Positions 50,483 to 58,769 of a DNA stretch of 64,000 nucleotides are shown here, piece after piece. How positions within the stretch are numbered: position 1 is the first letter of the stretch; each line of letters opens with the position of its first letter. The position numbers were made by a program, and so were the translations under genes. Source of the DNA: DATARH01 sp036489765 (GTDB lineage Bacteria; Pseudomonadota; Alphaproteobacteria; ATCC43930; CGMCC-115725); the NCBI GenBank assembly GCA_036489765.1, contig DASXFE010000026.1:1-64000 (forward strand), given 5' to 3'. The notes under the pieces were generated by a model that made no database searches, had not been told where the DNA came from, and was given only the letters and a program-made list of their open reading frames with translations.

Positions 50483-51235
50483 TTAAAGGCTCCAGCCGCC
50501 ATCGATCACATGGGTCGCGCCGGTCGTGAACTTCGCATCGTCGGAGGCGAGATAGACCGCGAGCGCGGCGACCTCCTCGGCGGTGCCGAGCCGGCCGAGC
50601 GGCTGGCGGTCGATAAAGGCCTGCCGCGCGCCTTCGACTCCGCCCGGCGCCAGCGCGCCGGCGGCGGCGATGCGGTCGTCGAGCGAGGGGGTCTGGACGG
50701 TGCCCGGGCAGATCGCGTTGCAGCGGATGCCGTTGGCGACAAAATCGGCGGCGACCGATTTGGTGAGCCCGATCACCGCCGCCTTGGTCGCGCCATAGGC
50801 AAAACGGTTCGGCACGCCTTTGATCGAGGAGGCGCCCGACGACATGTTGATGACCGACCCGCCGCCGGCCTCGACCATCTTGGGCAGGAAGGCGCGGATC
50901 ATCAGGAACATCGAGCGGACGTTGAGGCTGAACGAAAAGTCCCACTCCTCGGGGCTCGTCGTCAGCACCGTTCCGTGATGCACAAAGCCGGCGCAGTTAA
51001 AGAGGATGTCGAGCGGCGGGAGTTCAGCGGCCAGCGCCCCGATCGCCTTCTCGTCGCGCGCATCGAGCGCCCGCGTCGCGATCAGCGCATCCTCGAGCCC
51101 CTTGAGCTTTTCGGGGGCGAGGTCGGTCGCCAGCACATTCGCGCCCTCGCGGGCAAAGGCGAGCGCCGCCGCCCGCCCGATCCCCTGCCCCGCCGCCGTC
51201 ACCAGCGCACGCTTGCCGTCGAGCCGTCCCGCCAT
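50483..51235 (-). CDS. Short-chain dehydrogenase, 2-keto-3-deoxy-L-fuconate dehydrogenase / BDH2-like
   Basis: A 250-aa classical SDR. NAD site VTAAGQGIGRAAALAFAREG, NCAGFVHHG, LNVRSMFLMI, catalytic Ser in INMSSGASSIKG and YGATK (YxxxK), end VIDGGWSL. The sequence strongly resembles human BDH2/DHRS6 and bacterial 2-keto-3-deoxy-L-fuconate dehydrogenases. It precedes the FAH gene by 21 bases, matching the oxidise-then-cleave order of the non-phosphorylative L-fucose type route. First gene of the two-gene operon. Confidence 0.93.
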   Translation of the reverse strand: MAGRLDGKRALVTAAGQGIGRAAALAFAREGANVLATDLAPEKLKGLEDALIATRALDARDEKAIGALAAELPPLDILFNCAGFVHHGTVLTTSPEEWDFSFSLNVRSMFLMIRAFLPKMVEAGGGSVINMSSGASSIKGVPNRFAYGATKAAVIGLTKSVAADFVANGIRCNAICPGTVQTPSLDDRIAAAGALAPGGVEGARQAFIDRQPLGRLGTAEEVAALAVYLASDDAKFTTGATHVIDGGWSL

Positions 51236-51375
51236 GAACCCTCCCTAACGCCCGCAGGCTGCGCCGGACCGCCGTGCGTCCACGCACATGCCGTCACCCG
51301 GCAGCCTGCGGGCCGCAAATTGCCATGCTCCCAGCGCATCTGTAAATTCCGATGCCTCGCGAAAGGGGACCCGCC

Positions 51376-52884
51376 ATGCCGCCGCTGACCATCCGCCTCA
51401 ACCCGGCCGACAATGTCGTCGTCGCTCGGGCCGATCTGCTGCCGGGGACCGACATCGAGGGCATCCGCGCCCGCGGCCACGTACCGGCCGGGCACAAGAT
51501 CGCGACGGCACCCGTCGCCAAGGGCGAGGCGGTGCGCAAATACGGCCAGATCCTCGGCTTTGCGACCGAGGCGATCAGCCCTGGCGATCACGTCCACACG
51601 CACAACATGGCGATGGGCGATTTCGCTCGCGATTACGCCTTTTCCCAGGACGCAAGGCCGACCGAGCCGGTCGCCAACCCGGCGACATTCCAAGGCATCG
51701 TCCGCGCCGACGGCAGGGTGGCGACGCGGAACTATCTCGGCGTCCTCACCACCGTCAACTGCTCGGCCAGCACCGCGCGGTTTATCGCCGAGCAATTCCG
51801 TACCGGCATCCTCCGCGATTATCCCAACATCGACGGCGTCATCGCGCTCGGCCACGGCACCGGCTGCGGCATGGGGATCGACGGCGAGCCGATGAACCTG
51901 TTGCGCCGCACGATCGGCGGCTATGCCCGCCATCCGAACTTTGCCGGCGTCCTGGTGCTCGGGCTCGGGTGCGAGACCAACCAGATCTCCGGCCTCCTCA
52001 CCGCCGAGGGGCTCGAGGAAGGCGATATGCTGACGACGATGACGATCCAGGACACCGGCGGCACGACCAAGACGGTCAAGGAAGGCGTCGCCCGGCTCAG
52101 CGCGATGCTGCCGGCCGCCAACAACGTGCGGCGCGAGCCGGTGCCGGCGAGCCATCTGACGCTGGCGCTGCAATGCGGCGGCTCGGACGGGTATTCCGGC
52201 ATCACCGCAAACCCCGCGCTCGGCGCCTGCGTCGATCTTTTGGTGCGGCACGGCGGCACCGCGGTCCTCTCCGAGACGCCGGAGATCTACGGCGCCGAGC
52301 ATCTCCTGACCCGCCGCGCGCAAAGCCGCGAGGTCGGCGAAAAGCTCGTCGAGCGCATCCGCTGGTGGGAGGATTACACGTCCCGCACCGGCGGCGAGAT
52401 GAACAACAACCCGTCGCCCGGCAACAAGGCCGGCGGGCTGACGACGATCCTCGAAAAGTCGTTGGGCGCGGTGGCCAAGGGCGGCAGCACCAATCTCGTC
52501 GACGTCTACCGCTATGCCGAGCCGATTATGAAGAAGGGCTTCGTCTTTATGGATACGCCGGGCTACGACCCGGTGTCGGCGACGGGCCAGGTCGCCGGCG
52601 GCGCCAACATCATCTGCTTCACGACCGGACGCGGCTCGGTGTTCGGCTGCAAGCCGGCGCCTTCACTGAAGCTCGCGACCAACACGCCGCTCTACCGCCG
52701 CATGGAAGACGACATGGACATCGATTGCGGCCCGATCGCCGATGGCGAGGCGAGCGTCCCCGAGATCGGCGAGCGCATCTTCCAATTCCTCCTCGACACC
52801 GCCTCGGGCGCCAAGACCAAAAGCGAAATCCTCGGCTTCGGCGAAGACGAGTTCACCCCCTGGGTACTGGGCGCGGTGATGTAG
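51376..52884 (+). CDS. UxaA-family altronate dehydratase-like protein
   Basis: A 502-aa sugar-acid dehydratase with an N-terminal SAF domain (AGHKIATAPVAKGEAVRKYG) and a C-terminal catalytic part (YLGVLTTVNCSASTARFIAE, GHGTGCGM, GLGCETNQI, LQCGGSDGYSGITANPALG, NNNPSPGNKAGGLTTILEKS). I choose the ATG at 51376, preceded by a GGGGA ribosome site, over an upstream in-frame ATG at 51352. Divergent from the SDR-FAH operon and probably in the same pathway, making the 2-keto-3-deoxy acid. The 3' end overlaps the convergent DUF1223 gene by 32 bases. Confidence 0.93.
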   Translation: MPPLTIRLNPADNVVVARADLLPGTDIEGIRARGHVPAGHKIATAPVAKGEAVRKYGQILGFATEAISPGDHVHTHNMAMGDFARDYAFSQDARPTEPVANPATFQGIVRADGRVATRNYLGVLTTVNCSASTARFIAEQFRTGILRDYPNIDGVIALGHGTGCGMGIDGEPMNLLRRTIGGYARHPNFAGVLVLGLGCETNQISGLLTAEGLEEGDMLTTMTIQDTGGTTKTVKEGVARLSAMLPAANNVRREPVPASHLTLALQCGGSDGYSGITANPALGACVDLLVRHGGTAVLSETPEIYGAEHLLTRRAQSREVGEKLVERIRWWEDYTSRTGGEMNNNPSPGNKAGGLTTILEKSLGAVAKGGSTNLVDVYRYAEPIMKKGFVFMDTPGYDPVSATGQVAGGANIICFTTGRGSVFGCKPAPSLKLATNTPLYRRMEDDMDIDCGPIADGEASVPEIGERIFQFLLDTASGAKTKSEILGFGEDEFTPWVLGAVM

Positions 52885-53584
52885 CGTCGGTCTGCTGGAG
52901 TAACGTCGCCCTCGACCCGAGCATCGAGCCGGCACCGAGGATCGTGCCATCTGCGGCCTGGACCAGCACGGCATAGCCTTCGCCGGGGCCGAGCGGCGGG
53001 AGCGGGAGCCTGCGCGGCTCGCCGTCCCATTCCCCGCGCGTCTCGATCGACAAGACGGCGTTCGTGTCCTCGGCGGTGCGGTGCGCGTTTTCGCCGGCGC
53101 CGATCTTCGTCGTACGGTGCTGGGCGAAGCGAAGCAGCAGCACCCAGCCCTTGCCGGTCCCGGCCCCGATCGTCACCGCCGAACGGTCGGGGGCGAAATT
53201 GACCGGCGCGATGGCCTGCGGCTGCGTCTTCAGCGCGGCCATCACCTTATCGCGGTCGGAGCCGACCATATCCTCCCGCCCGTCGACGACGATCTGCGGC
53301 GTGAATTGCTGGCCGTTGTCGAAGCGAAGGGCATAGGCGTGCTGGCGCGCGGTCGCTTCCGGGCTGGAGAAGGGGTCTTTCCAGCCGAGATTGTCCCAGT
53401 AATCGATGTGGTAGCCGAGCGCGACGACACCGTCGCGGTGCGAGAGCTGGTCGAGGAGCGCGTCGGCCGGTGGGCATGACGAGCAGCCTTGCGAGGTGAA
53501 GAGCTCGACCACGATGGGCCGCGTCTCTCCGGCACTTGCGGCAGAGGCGCACAGCATCAACAGCAACGACAAAAGCGCTTTCAT
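52853..53584 (-). CDS. DUF1223 family thioredoxin-like exported protein
   Basis: A 243-aa secreted protein: signal peptide MKALLSLLLMLCASAASA, then VELFTSQGCSSCPPADALL, a CxxC motif of thioredoxin-like type, GYHIDYWDNLGWKDPFSS and YTPQ-like FTPQIVVDGREDMVGSD. The DUF1223 family is widespread in alphaproteobacteria and lacks a proven function, though a periplasmic redox role is plausible. Monocistronic; its end overlaps the UxaA gene. Confidence 0.94.
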   Translation of the reverse strand: MKALLSLLLMLCASAASAGETRPIVVELFTSQGCSSCPPADALLDQLSHRDGVVALGYHIDYWDNLGWKDPFSSPEATARQHAYALRFDNGQQFTPQIVVDGREDMVGSDRDKVMAALKTQPQAIAPVNFAPDRSAVTIGAGTGKGWVLLLRFAQHRTTKIGAGENAHRTAEDTNAVLSIETRGEWDGEPRRLPLPPLGPGEGYAVLVQAADGTILGAGSMLGSRATLLQQTDATSPRPVPRG

Positions 53585-53682
53585 CGCTATACGCCAGCCT
53601 GTTTACTCATCGCCAAAATAACGCCGCGAGCGTCGCCGATGCTTCACGTTTTCGGCACCGCGCGCCATTGGGGGAGAGAAAG

Positions 53683-54936
53683 ATGGATCGCCGCACCTTC
53701 ACCGCCGGGATTCTCGGCGCCGCCGCCGCACCGCTTCTGCCGGGCATGGCCCGGGCGGCCGGCAAACCGATCCGCATCGGCTTCGGCATGGCGCAGACGG
53801 GGCCGCTCGCCGCCAACGGCAAATCCGCCCTCCTCGCGATGAACATCTGGAAGGACGACATCAACGCCAAGGGCGGAGTGCTCGGCCGCCCGGTCGAGTT
53901 CGTCACTTACGACGACCAGAGCCAGCCCTCGGTGGTGCCGGGGATTTATACAAAGCTGCTCGATGTCGACAAGGTCGACCTCGTCGTCTCCGGCTATGCC
54001 ACCAACATGATCGCCCCGGCGATGCCGGTGATCATGCAGCACAACCGCACCTTCCTCTCGCTGTTCGGGCTGGCGGTGAACCACAACTTCCACTACTCGA
54101 GATATTTCACGATCACCCCGACCGGGCCTGACGCGGCGATCTCCTCGACCATCGGGTTTTTCGAGGTCGGCGAGATGCAGAGCCCGAAGCCGAAAACGCT
54201 GGCGATCGTCGCGGCAGACGCCGAGTACCCACGCACCGCGGCCGACGGCGTCGTCATCAACGCAAAGAAGTTCGGCTGGAAGATCGTCTACAACAAGACC
54301 TATCCACCGACGACGACCGATTACACCCCGGTCGTCCGCGCGATCCAGGCGACCAGCCCGGACGCGGTCTTCGTCGCGTCGTACCCGCTCGATTCGGTCG
54401 GCATCATCCATGCGGCGAACGAGGTCGGGCTCAAGACCAATCTCTTCGGCGGCGGCATGGTCGGGCTCCAGACGACCTCGGTAAAACAGGAGCTAGGGCC
54501 GCTGATGAACGGGATCGTCAATTACGATTTCTGGATCCCGGCACCGACGATGAAATTCCCCGGCGTCGACGAGTTCCTGGCCAAGTACCAGGAAAAGGCC
54601 AAGGGGTCGGGCGTCGACCCGCTCGGCTACTACCTGGCCCCCTGGGCCTATGCCTACATGCAGGTGCTGTCCGATGCGGTGACCGCCGCGGGCGGGCTCG
54701 ACCAGGACAAGCTCGCCGACGAGCTGCGCAAGACCACCTTCAAGACCATCATGGGCGACATCGCCTTCGGCCCCGACGGCGAACTCTCCGAACCGCACGA
54801 TCTGATGGTCCAGTACCAGCATCTGACCGGCAACTCGCTCGACCAGTTCAATACCGGAAAGCAGCCGGTCGTCCTGTGGCCGGCGAAATATGCCGACGGC
54901 AAGGCGCTTTACCCTTACACCGAGGCGAAGAACTAG
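53683..54936 (+). CDS. Branched-chain amino acid-type ABC transporter substrate-binding protein
   Basis: A 417-aa periplasmic binding protein of the LivJ-like family. The start at 53683 has GGGGGAGAG upstream; the longer frame is spurious. The N-terminus (MDRRTFTAGILGAAAAPLLP) carries twin arginines and a Tat-like signal. Type I binding-protein features: IRIGFGMAQTGPLAANGK, DINAKGGVLGRPVEFVTYDDQ and DYTPVVRAIQATSPDAVFVA. No Liv permease or ATPase is adjacent, so it is an orphan binding protein. Ligand unknown. Confidence 0.93.
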   Translation: MDRRTFTAGILGAAAAPLLPGMARAAGKPIRIGFGMAQTGPLAANGKSALLAMNIWKDDINAKGGVLGRPVEFVTYDDQSQPSVVPGIYTKLLDVDKVDLVVSGYATNMIAPAMPVIMQHNRTFLSLFGLAVNHNFHYSRYFTITPTGPDAAISSTIGFFEVGEMQSPKPKTLAIVAADAEYPRTAADGVVINAKKFGWKIVYNKTYPPTTTDYTPVVRAIQATSPDAVFVASYPLDSVGIIHAANEVGLKTNLFGGGMVGLQTTSVKQELGPLMNGIVNYDFWIPAPTMKFPGVDEFLAKYQEKAKGSGVDPLGYYLAPWAYAYMQVLSDAVTAAGGLDQDKLADELRKTTFKTIMGDIAFGPDGELSEPHDLMVQYQHLTGNSLDQFNTGKQPVVLWPAKYADGKALYPYTEAKN

Positions 54937-55517
54937 GGCACGGGGATTTCGACCCGCACCTCCGGCCACCGCGTGACGACACCGGCGGCGGTGCGGGCGA
55001 AGCCTCCGCTCGGACGGCTCGGGTTGGGGCGCAGGCGCAGATCGAAGAGGTCGGCCAGGCCGAACGGGGCCGCGATGCGCCAGTCACCGGCCCGGTCGAG
55101 ACTGACACCGACGGCGAACATCGGCGAAACGAAGCGTTCCAGCGCCTCGGCGGCCGAGGAGGGCGCGGTGTAAGGCTCGCCGAAATGAGCCTCAAACCAC
55201 AGATGCACCCGCGCCTGGTTGCGCACCTCGACCCGGCTGCGGAGCGGCTCGGCGAAGGCCGCAGCGACGCGGCGGATGACGATGTCCTCGGCCTCGTAAG
55301 AGATGTCCGAAGGGTCGAAATAGCCGACATCGTAATCCCGAACCCCGTGATCGGCAGGGCGGCCGGTCAGGTGATTGAGCACGCGCTGATAGACGGCGCC
55401 GGAAAAAACCAGCCAATCGGGCAGATCGAGGGCGCGCACGGTTTCGAGCACCTGCATCAGGGCGGGAGCGGCGTGGACAACCTCGACGAGGCGACGGCGG
55501 CGCTCGGCCTCGGTCAT
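54933..55517 (-). CDS. Nucleotidyltransferase-fold protein (NTP_transf_6 type)
   Basis: A 194-aa protein of the PF06042-like nucleotidyltransferase group: FSGAVYQRVLNHLTG, the acidic motif VRDYDVGYFDPSDISYEAEDI, and VRNQARVHLWFEAHFG. The start at 55517 overlaps the stop of the aldo/keto reductase gene as ATGA. Function is unknown; the family is annotated as nucleotidyltransferase by fold. Overlaps the convergent binding-protein gene by 4 bases. Confidence 0.88.
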   Translation of the reverse strand: MTEAERRRRLVEVVHAAPALMQVLETVRALDLPDWLVFSGAVYQRVLNHLTGRPADHGVRDYDVGYFDPSDISYEAEDIVIRRVAAAFAEPLRSRVEVRNQARVHLWFEAHFGEPYTAPSSAAEALERFVSPMFAVGVSLDRAGDWRIAAPFGLADLFDLRLRPNPSRPSGGFARTAAGVVTRWPEVRVEIPVP

Positions 55518-56515
55518 CGATATTCGTCGCCGCAATCGCCGATGACGCGCATCAGATCGTGTGCGCGGGAGGCTATCGGATCGAGGCTCGCCCTATCCTC
55601 GGCGTCGAGGGCGAGATCGAAGATCCGCGCATTGTCGGCGATGTGCTCGGCGATGCCGAGGCGGGCGCCGATGATCACTCCGGCGACCGCGGGCCGGTCG
55701 AGGATCAGGCGGGTGCCGATCGCGGCGATGCTCGCGCCCTGCTTATCGGCGATCGCCTTCAGCGCAGCGAGCAGATCCTGGAACAGCGCCCAGCCGCCCC
55801 AAGCGTCGATCATCTGTTTGTATTTCTGCTGCGAGATCGTCGGAAGGTCGCCGCGGAAGGGCTCTGCGCGCCCGAGCCAGGCCTCGGACAACAAGCCGCC
55901 GAGCAAGGTGCCGTAGGTCAACAGGCCGATCCCGTGGACTTGGCAGAACGCCGCCATCCGCGCCGCCGGGCGCTGATCGACGAGCGAATATTGCACCTGG
56001 TTCGAGACGACGCGGATGCCGCGATCGGTGATGACCCCGAGCCGCTCGGTGTCGAAATTGGTCAGCGCGAGGTGGCGGATCTTGCCGGCGTCGCGGAGGT
56101 CGGCGAGGTGGCTCAGCGCGTCGAGATAGCGATTGTCGCGATAATCCCACCAGTGGAATTGCAGCAGGTCGAGCCGATCCGTTTCCATGCGTCGGCGCGA
56201 CACATCGACCGCCGCTTCGACGATCGGGCGGGTCATCGGACCGGGCGGCGGGACCCATTTGGTAAAGGCCTCGATGCCGCCGGCGCGATCGCCCAGCGCG
56301 CGACGAAAGGCGCCGATCAGGTCCTCCGCCGGGCCATAGTGGTCGGCGAGGTCCCAAGTCGTGAACCCCGCCGCATGATAGGCTCCCATCGCCGCAACCG
56401 CCCTCGCCGGGTCGATCCGCCCATGCCCACCCGACACCTGCCACATGCCGTTGAGAATGCGGCAGACCGGCATATCGCCGGCCAGAGACACGCGGCCCGT
56501 TTCTGGTACGGTCAT
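55514..56515 (-). CDS. Aldo/keto reductase
   Basis: A 333-aa NADPH-dependent carbonyl reductase with a TIM barrel. The start is the ATG at 56515 (MTVPETGRVSLAGDMP). Catalytic residues are visible: Asp and Tyr in WDLADHYGPAED, Lys in EAFTKW, His in LLQFHWWDYR. NFDTERLGVI and the C-terminal GVIIGARLGIAEHI are typical. Similar proteins in this branch are often annotated as D-threo-aldose or pyridoxal reductases. It heads a two-gene unit with the nucleotidyltransferase-fold gene. Confidence 0.93.
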   Translation of the reverse strand: MTVPETGRVSLAGDMPVCRILNGMWQVSGGHGRIDPARAVAAMGAYHAAGFTTWDLADHYGPAEDLIGAFRRALGDRAGGIEAFTKWVPPPGPMTRPIVEAAVDVSRRRMETDRLDLLQFHWWDYRDNRYLDALSHLADLRDAGKIRHLALTNFDTERLGVITDRGIRVVSNQVQYSLVDQRPAARMAAFCQVHGIGLLTYGTLLGGLLSEAWLGRAEPFRGDLPTISQQKYKQMIDAWGGWALFQDLLAALKAIADKQGASIAAIGTRLILDRPAVAGVIIGARLGIAEHIADNARIFDLALDAEDRASLDPIASRAHDLMRVIGDCGDEYR

Positions 56516-56544
56516 GCGACGAGTGTATCGCGCGGAGACAGAAC

Positions 56545-57900
56545 ATGGGCCGGCAAATCGAGGAACTGGCGCGGTTCGTGGCCGAGACGCGGTGGGATGA
56601 CATCCCCGCGGCGGTGCAGAACCATGCCCGCACGGTGTTGCGCGATACGCTCGGCGTGATCCTCGCCGGATCGGAGCGGCCCGAAGTGCGGGCGATGCGC
56701 GAACGGCTCGCGCCCTGCGCCGGCAGCGGCGCGACGGTCTATGCAAGGGGCTGCCCCGGCGCCGACCCGCGCACCGCCGCTCTCCTCAACGGCATCTCCG
56801 GGCGCGCGATCGAATTGTGCGAGGGGTTGCGCCTCGTCTCGGGCCAGGCGGCGATGCAGGTCCTGCCGGGCGTCCTCGCCGCCGGCGAGCAGGCCGGTGC
56901 GGCGGGCAAGGAGATCATGGCCGCGCTGGTGCTCGGATACGAGGCGGCGGCGCGGCTGGCCGCCGGGTTCACGCCGCGGCCGCTGGCGCATCAGAATGGG
57001 CAGGTGTCGCTGCTTGCCGCCGCAGCGGCCGGCGCGCGTGTCAGGGGGCTCGACGCGACGGGAGTGAGCCTCTCGATGCGGATCGCGACCACGCTCGTGC
57101 TGACGCCGAGCTATACGAATGCCGTGGCCGGCGCGACGACACTCAACGTCGCCGGCGGGATGAGCGGGTATGTCGGCGCGCTCGCCCCCGACCTCGCGCT
57201 GGCCGGTTTCGCCGCGCAGCCCGACGCGATCGAGGAGGCGCTTGGCGAGCTGGTCGGCGGCGGGTTCAAGCCCGAGGGTCTCGCCGACGGGCTTGGCGAG
57301 ACGTGGCACATCACGCGCAACTACTTCCGCCTCTACGCCTGCTGCAATCCGATCCACCCGGCCCTCGACTGTCTCGCCGCGGCACTCGGCGAGCTGAAGC
57401 CGAAGCCGGAGGAGGTCGCCCGCATCGATTTCGCGACCTATCGCTTTGCATCGGTCATGAAGAATCCCCACCCGCCCAATTACTTCGCGTCGAAATATTC
57501 GCTGCCGCATGCCGCGGCGACGATGGTCGTGCGCGGCGGCGCCGGATTTTCGCAACTCGACGACGGCGCACTCGCCGACCCGGCCATCGCCGCGCTCCGT
57601 CACAAGGTGCACATCGAAGAGGACCCGGCGATGAGCGCCCGCGCGCCGGTGCTGCGTCCCGCTGCGGTCACGGTGTCGCTGACCGACGGGCGCAGCGCCA
57701 CGCACTCGCTCGAGACCCATCGGGGCGATTTCAACGACCCGTTCACCGACGCGGAGATGCGCGGCAAGTTCCGCGAGCTTGCCGCGGTGGCGCTGAACAC
57801 CGAAGGGGTTGGAGCCGTCGAAGCGGCAATCGACCATATCGCGGATTGGAAGGATGTCGGAGAACTGACGAAATTGCTGCGCCGCTATACGAGGCCCTAG
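56545..57900 (+). CDS. MmgE/PrpD family protein
   Basis: A 451-aa member of the 2-methylcitrate dehydratase/immune-responsive family, of full length. Signatures: LRDTLGVILAGSERPEVR, ALLNGISGRAIELCEGL, EIMAALVLGYEAAARLAAG, WHITRNYFRLYACCNPIHPAL and VKNPHPPNYF-like MKNPHPPNYF. The reaction (2-methylcitrate, cis-aconitate or other hydroxy acid dehydration/decarboxylation) cannot be fixed. Divergent from the aldo/keto reductase, 29 bases apart. A strong terminator follows. Confidence 0.93.
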   Translation: MGRQIEELARFVAETRWDDIPAAVQNHARTVLRDTLGVILAGSERPEVRAMRERLAPCAGSGATVYARGCPGADPRTAALLNGISGRAIELCEGLRLVSGQAAMQVLPGVLAAGEQAGAAGKEIMAALVLGYEAAARLAAGFTPRPLAHQNGQVSLLAAAAAGARVRGLDATGVSLSMRIATTLVLTPSYTNAVAGATTLNVAGGMSGYVGALAPDLALAGFAAQPDAIEEALGELVGGGFKPEGLADGLGETWHITRNYFRLYACCNPIHPALDCLAAALGELKPKPEEVARIDFATYRFASVMKNPHPPNYFASKYSLPHAAATMVVRGGAGFSQLDDGALADPAIAALRHKVHIEEDPAMSARAPVLRPAAVTVSLTDGRSATHSLETHRGDFNDPFTDAEMRGKFRELAAVALNTEGVGAVEAAIDHIADWKDVGELTKLLRRYTRP

Positions 57901-57908
57901 GTCAAAAA

Positions 57909-57942
57909 AAGAAGGGGTCCGACCTGAGCCGGACCCCTTCTT
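57909..57942. terminator. Bidirectional Rho-independent terminator
   Basis: AAGAAGGGGTCCG (57909-57921) pairs perfectly with CGGACCCCTTCTT (57930-57942), an 13-bp stem with an 8-base loop. A-rich sequence precedes it (AAAAAAA, 57904-57910), giving a T-run on the minus strand. It lies between the convergent MmgE/PrpD gene and the small secreted gene. Confidence 0.92.
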
Positions 57943-57963
57943 CAGTTGGTATCGCGGCAAAGC

Positions 57964-58197
57964 CTATTCGTCGTGGCAGATCTTGACGGTCTTCATCGCG
58001 CTCTCGGCCTCGACGTGGGTCTTGTACATCATGCCGTCGGGGCTCACGACCGTCTCAGTGTGCCCGACCGGCCGCTGGTCGACGATCTCGCAATGGCGAG
58101 TCGACGGGTTCTGCACGATGTAATAGGTGGTCTGGGCCGCTGCCGGAACGACGTATCCGACGACGATCAGACCCGCCAACAGGGTGCTAGCCTTCAT
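57964..58197 (-). CDS. Small secreted protein
   Basis: A 77-aa exported protein with a signal peptide (MKASTLLAGLIVVGYVVPAAA, cleavage before QTTYY). The mature part (IVQNPSTRHCEIVDQRPVG ... KICHDE) has two Cys that could form a disulfide. Such short proteins are frequent in Hyphomicrobiales and have no known function. Ends at a strong terminator. A near-consensus EcfG sequence (GGAAC-N17-TGTT) lies upstream at 58235-58260. Confidence 0.78.
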   Translation of the reverse strand: MKASTLLAGLIVVGYVVPAAAQTTYYIVQNPSTRHCEIVDQRPVGHTETVVSPDGMMYKTHVEAESAMKTVKICHDE

Positions 58198-58468
58198 AGA
58201 TTATCTCCGAAGTCAGTCGCTTGTTCGGTTGGGTAACAGGTATCCCACACGACTGGTTCCCCGAACCACGTTCAACTTTTTGGCCATGATGGACCAAGCG
58301 CGACTTACGAGCGTCAATACTCGTCGGACGTATCTTCAGCGGGAGCAAATGTACGCTAACGCACACATAGTTGTTCCACTCGCTTGATTCCTTCCTATCA
58401 CAGGCCAATTCCCGGTATCGGCATGACCGATTATTTCAACCGTTCGCAAAATTGCGGCGGGATCGCCC
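58198..58468. other. AT-richer intergenic region without a recognised gene
   Basis: Together with the promoter at 58469-58493 this fills the gap between a small secreted gene (minus) and a small stress-type gene (plus). Composition is lower in G+C than the flanks. The only signal I see is the GGAAC-N17-TGTT sequence on the minus strand at 58235-58260. Short frames here have no coding character. Confidence 0.5.
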
Positions 58469-58493
58469 GGAACAATCGGTTCGATCTCCCGTT
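58469..58493 (+). promoter_or_regulatory. EcfG-type stress promoter
   Basis: GGAAC (58469-58473), 16 bases, CGTT (58490-58493), an exact match to the alphaproteobacterial general stress promoter. Transcription would start near 58500, about 28 bases before the ATG of the small gene at 58528, which has a CGGAGAGA ribosome site. Confidence 0.75.
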
Positions 58494-58527
58494 GGCCGGT
58501 TGAATTGTGACGCGGAGAGATCGTCCG

Positions 58528-58713
58528 ATGGACCAGGCCAGGAAGCTGCGCGAACTTGCCAGTTGGTATCGCGAGTTCGCCGAACGCGCGGGAGAACCGG
58601 CGATCTGGCATGCACGCATCCGCGCCGCCGAGGATCTCGAACGCGAGGCCGGGGCTCTCGAAAACAACCGGTCGACAACCTCCCGCTTCAATCGGCTGAT
58701 CGGCGAGGATTGA
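58528..58713 (+). CDS. Small stress-type protein of unknown function
   Basis: A 61-aa soluble, strongly charged, mostly helical protein (MDQARKLRELASWYREFAE, RAGEPAIWHARIRAAEDLERE). I start it at the ATG at 58528 with GGAGAGA upstream. Short proteins with the pattern LRELAxWYRxFAE...IWxARxRxAEDLExEA are common in Bradyrhizobium and relatives; their function is unknown. An EcfG promoter sits directly upstream, supporting that it is a real, stress-induced gene. Confidence 0.75.
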   Translation: MDQARKLRELASWYREFAERAGEPAIWHARIRAAEDLEREAGALENNRSTTSRFNRLIGED

Positions 58714-58769
58714 CGGATCAAACGCGGCCCGCCTCGCGTTAGGCCCGCGCAACAACACCGGCGAAGCGC

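Noticed and set aside
58235..58260. GGAAC-N17-TGTT on the minus strand upstream of the 77-aa secreted gene
   Set aside because: Mismatch in the -10 element, so not listed as a promoter.
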